Assembly: GCA_902836725.1 (NCBI GenBank)
Contig: CADFRV010000183.1
Coordinates: forward strand, 1-5,104
Direction of reading: 5' to 3'
From: Muribaculaceae bacterium
GTDB lineage: Bacteria > Bacteroidota > Bacteroidia > Bacteroidales > Muribaculaceae
Length of the DNA stretch: 5,104 nt
Shown here piece by piece: positions 5,098-5,104 of the stretch. Each line of letters begins with the position of its first letter. The stretch's first letter is position 1. Under the pieces are notes generated by a model. It did not search any database and had not been told where the DNA came from. It was given only the letters and a program-made list of their open reading frames with translations. Position numbers and translations under genes: made by a program.

Positions 5098-5104
5098 TTT
5101 AATA

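Overview
The window looks like a chromosomal fragment from a gut-type member of the order Bacteroidales, possibly Muribaculaceae-like; the family is a guess. Three things support this: repeated TAnnTTTG-type -7 boxes upstream of genes with poor or absent Shine-Dalgarno sequences, a secreted C69-family dipeptidase of the Bacteroidales type, and a three-part HipB/HipS/HipT-type module as found in Bacteroidetes. Most of the window is GC-rich. The right-hand hip segment is visibly more AT-rich.

Layout, left to right. (1) Positions 1-1461, minus strand: a C69 dipeptidase with a signal peptide, truncated at its C-terminus by the left window edge. (2) Positions 1462-1702: a divergent intergenic region with -7 boxes for both directions and a perfect 6-bp inverted repeat. 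(3) Positions 1703-3232, plus strand: a tight operon of an unrecognised 82-aa single-span membrane protein, then the two halves of a ThrE/YjjP-YjjB exporter. The first two genes overlap by 11 bases and the last two are 11 bases apart. (4) Positions 3233-3344: a short spacer with two perfect TATATTTG boxes, a hairpin and a T-N11-A motif. (5) Positions 3345-4250, plus strand: a LysR-family regulator. (6) Positions 4302-5104, minus strand: a wrecked hip toxin-antitoxin locus. It keeps an intact HipB-type antitoxin, its promoter and three copies of an operator-like heptamer. The HipS-type and HipT-type genes are joined by an internal deletion that removed the kinase ATP-binding half and left the two remnants in different frames.

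Functionally, the dipeptidase probably supplies amino acids from peptides in the envelope. The YjjP/YjjB pair probably exports a small organic or amino acid: family members move threonine/serine or succinate, and the substrate here cannot be read from sequence. The LysR gene is the obvious candidate regulator of that exporter, but this rests on proximity alone. The hip remnant most likely encodes an orphan, self-regulating DNA-binding antitoxin with no active toxin.

The most noteworthy observations are the fused hip deletion, the HipB operator cluster, and the uncharacterised small membrane protein that overlaps the exporter gene. I did not find a clear new system. No tRNA, rRNA, CRISPR array or insertion sequence was seen.
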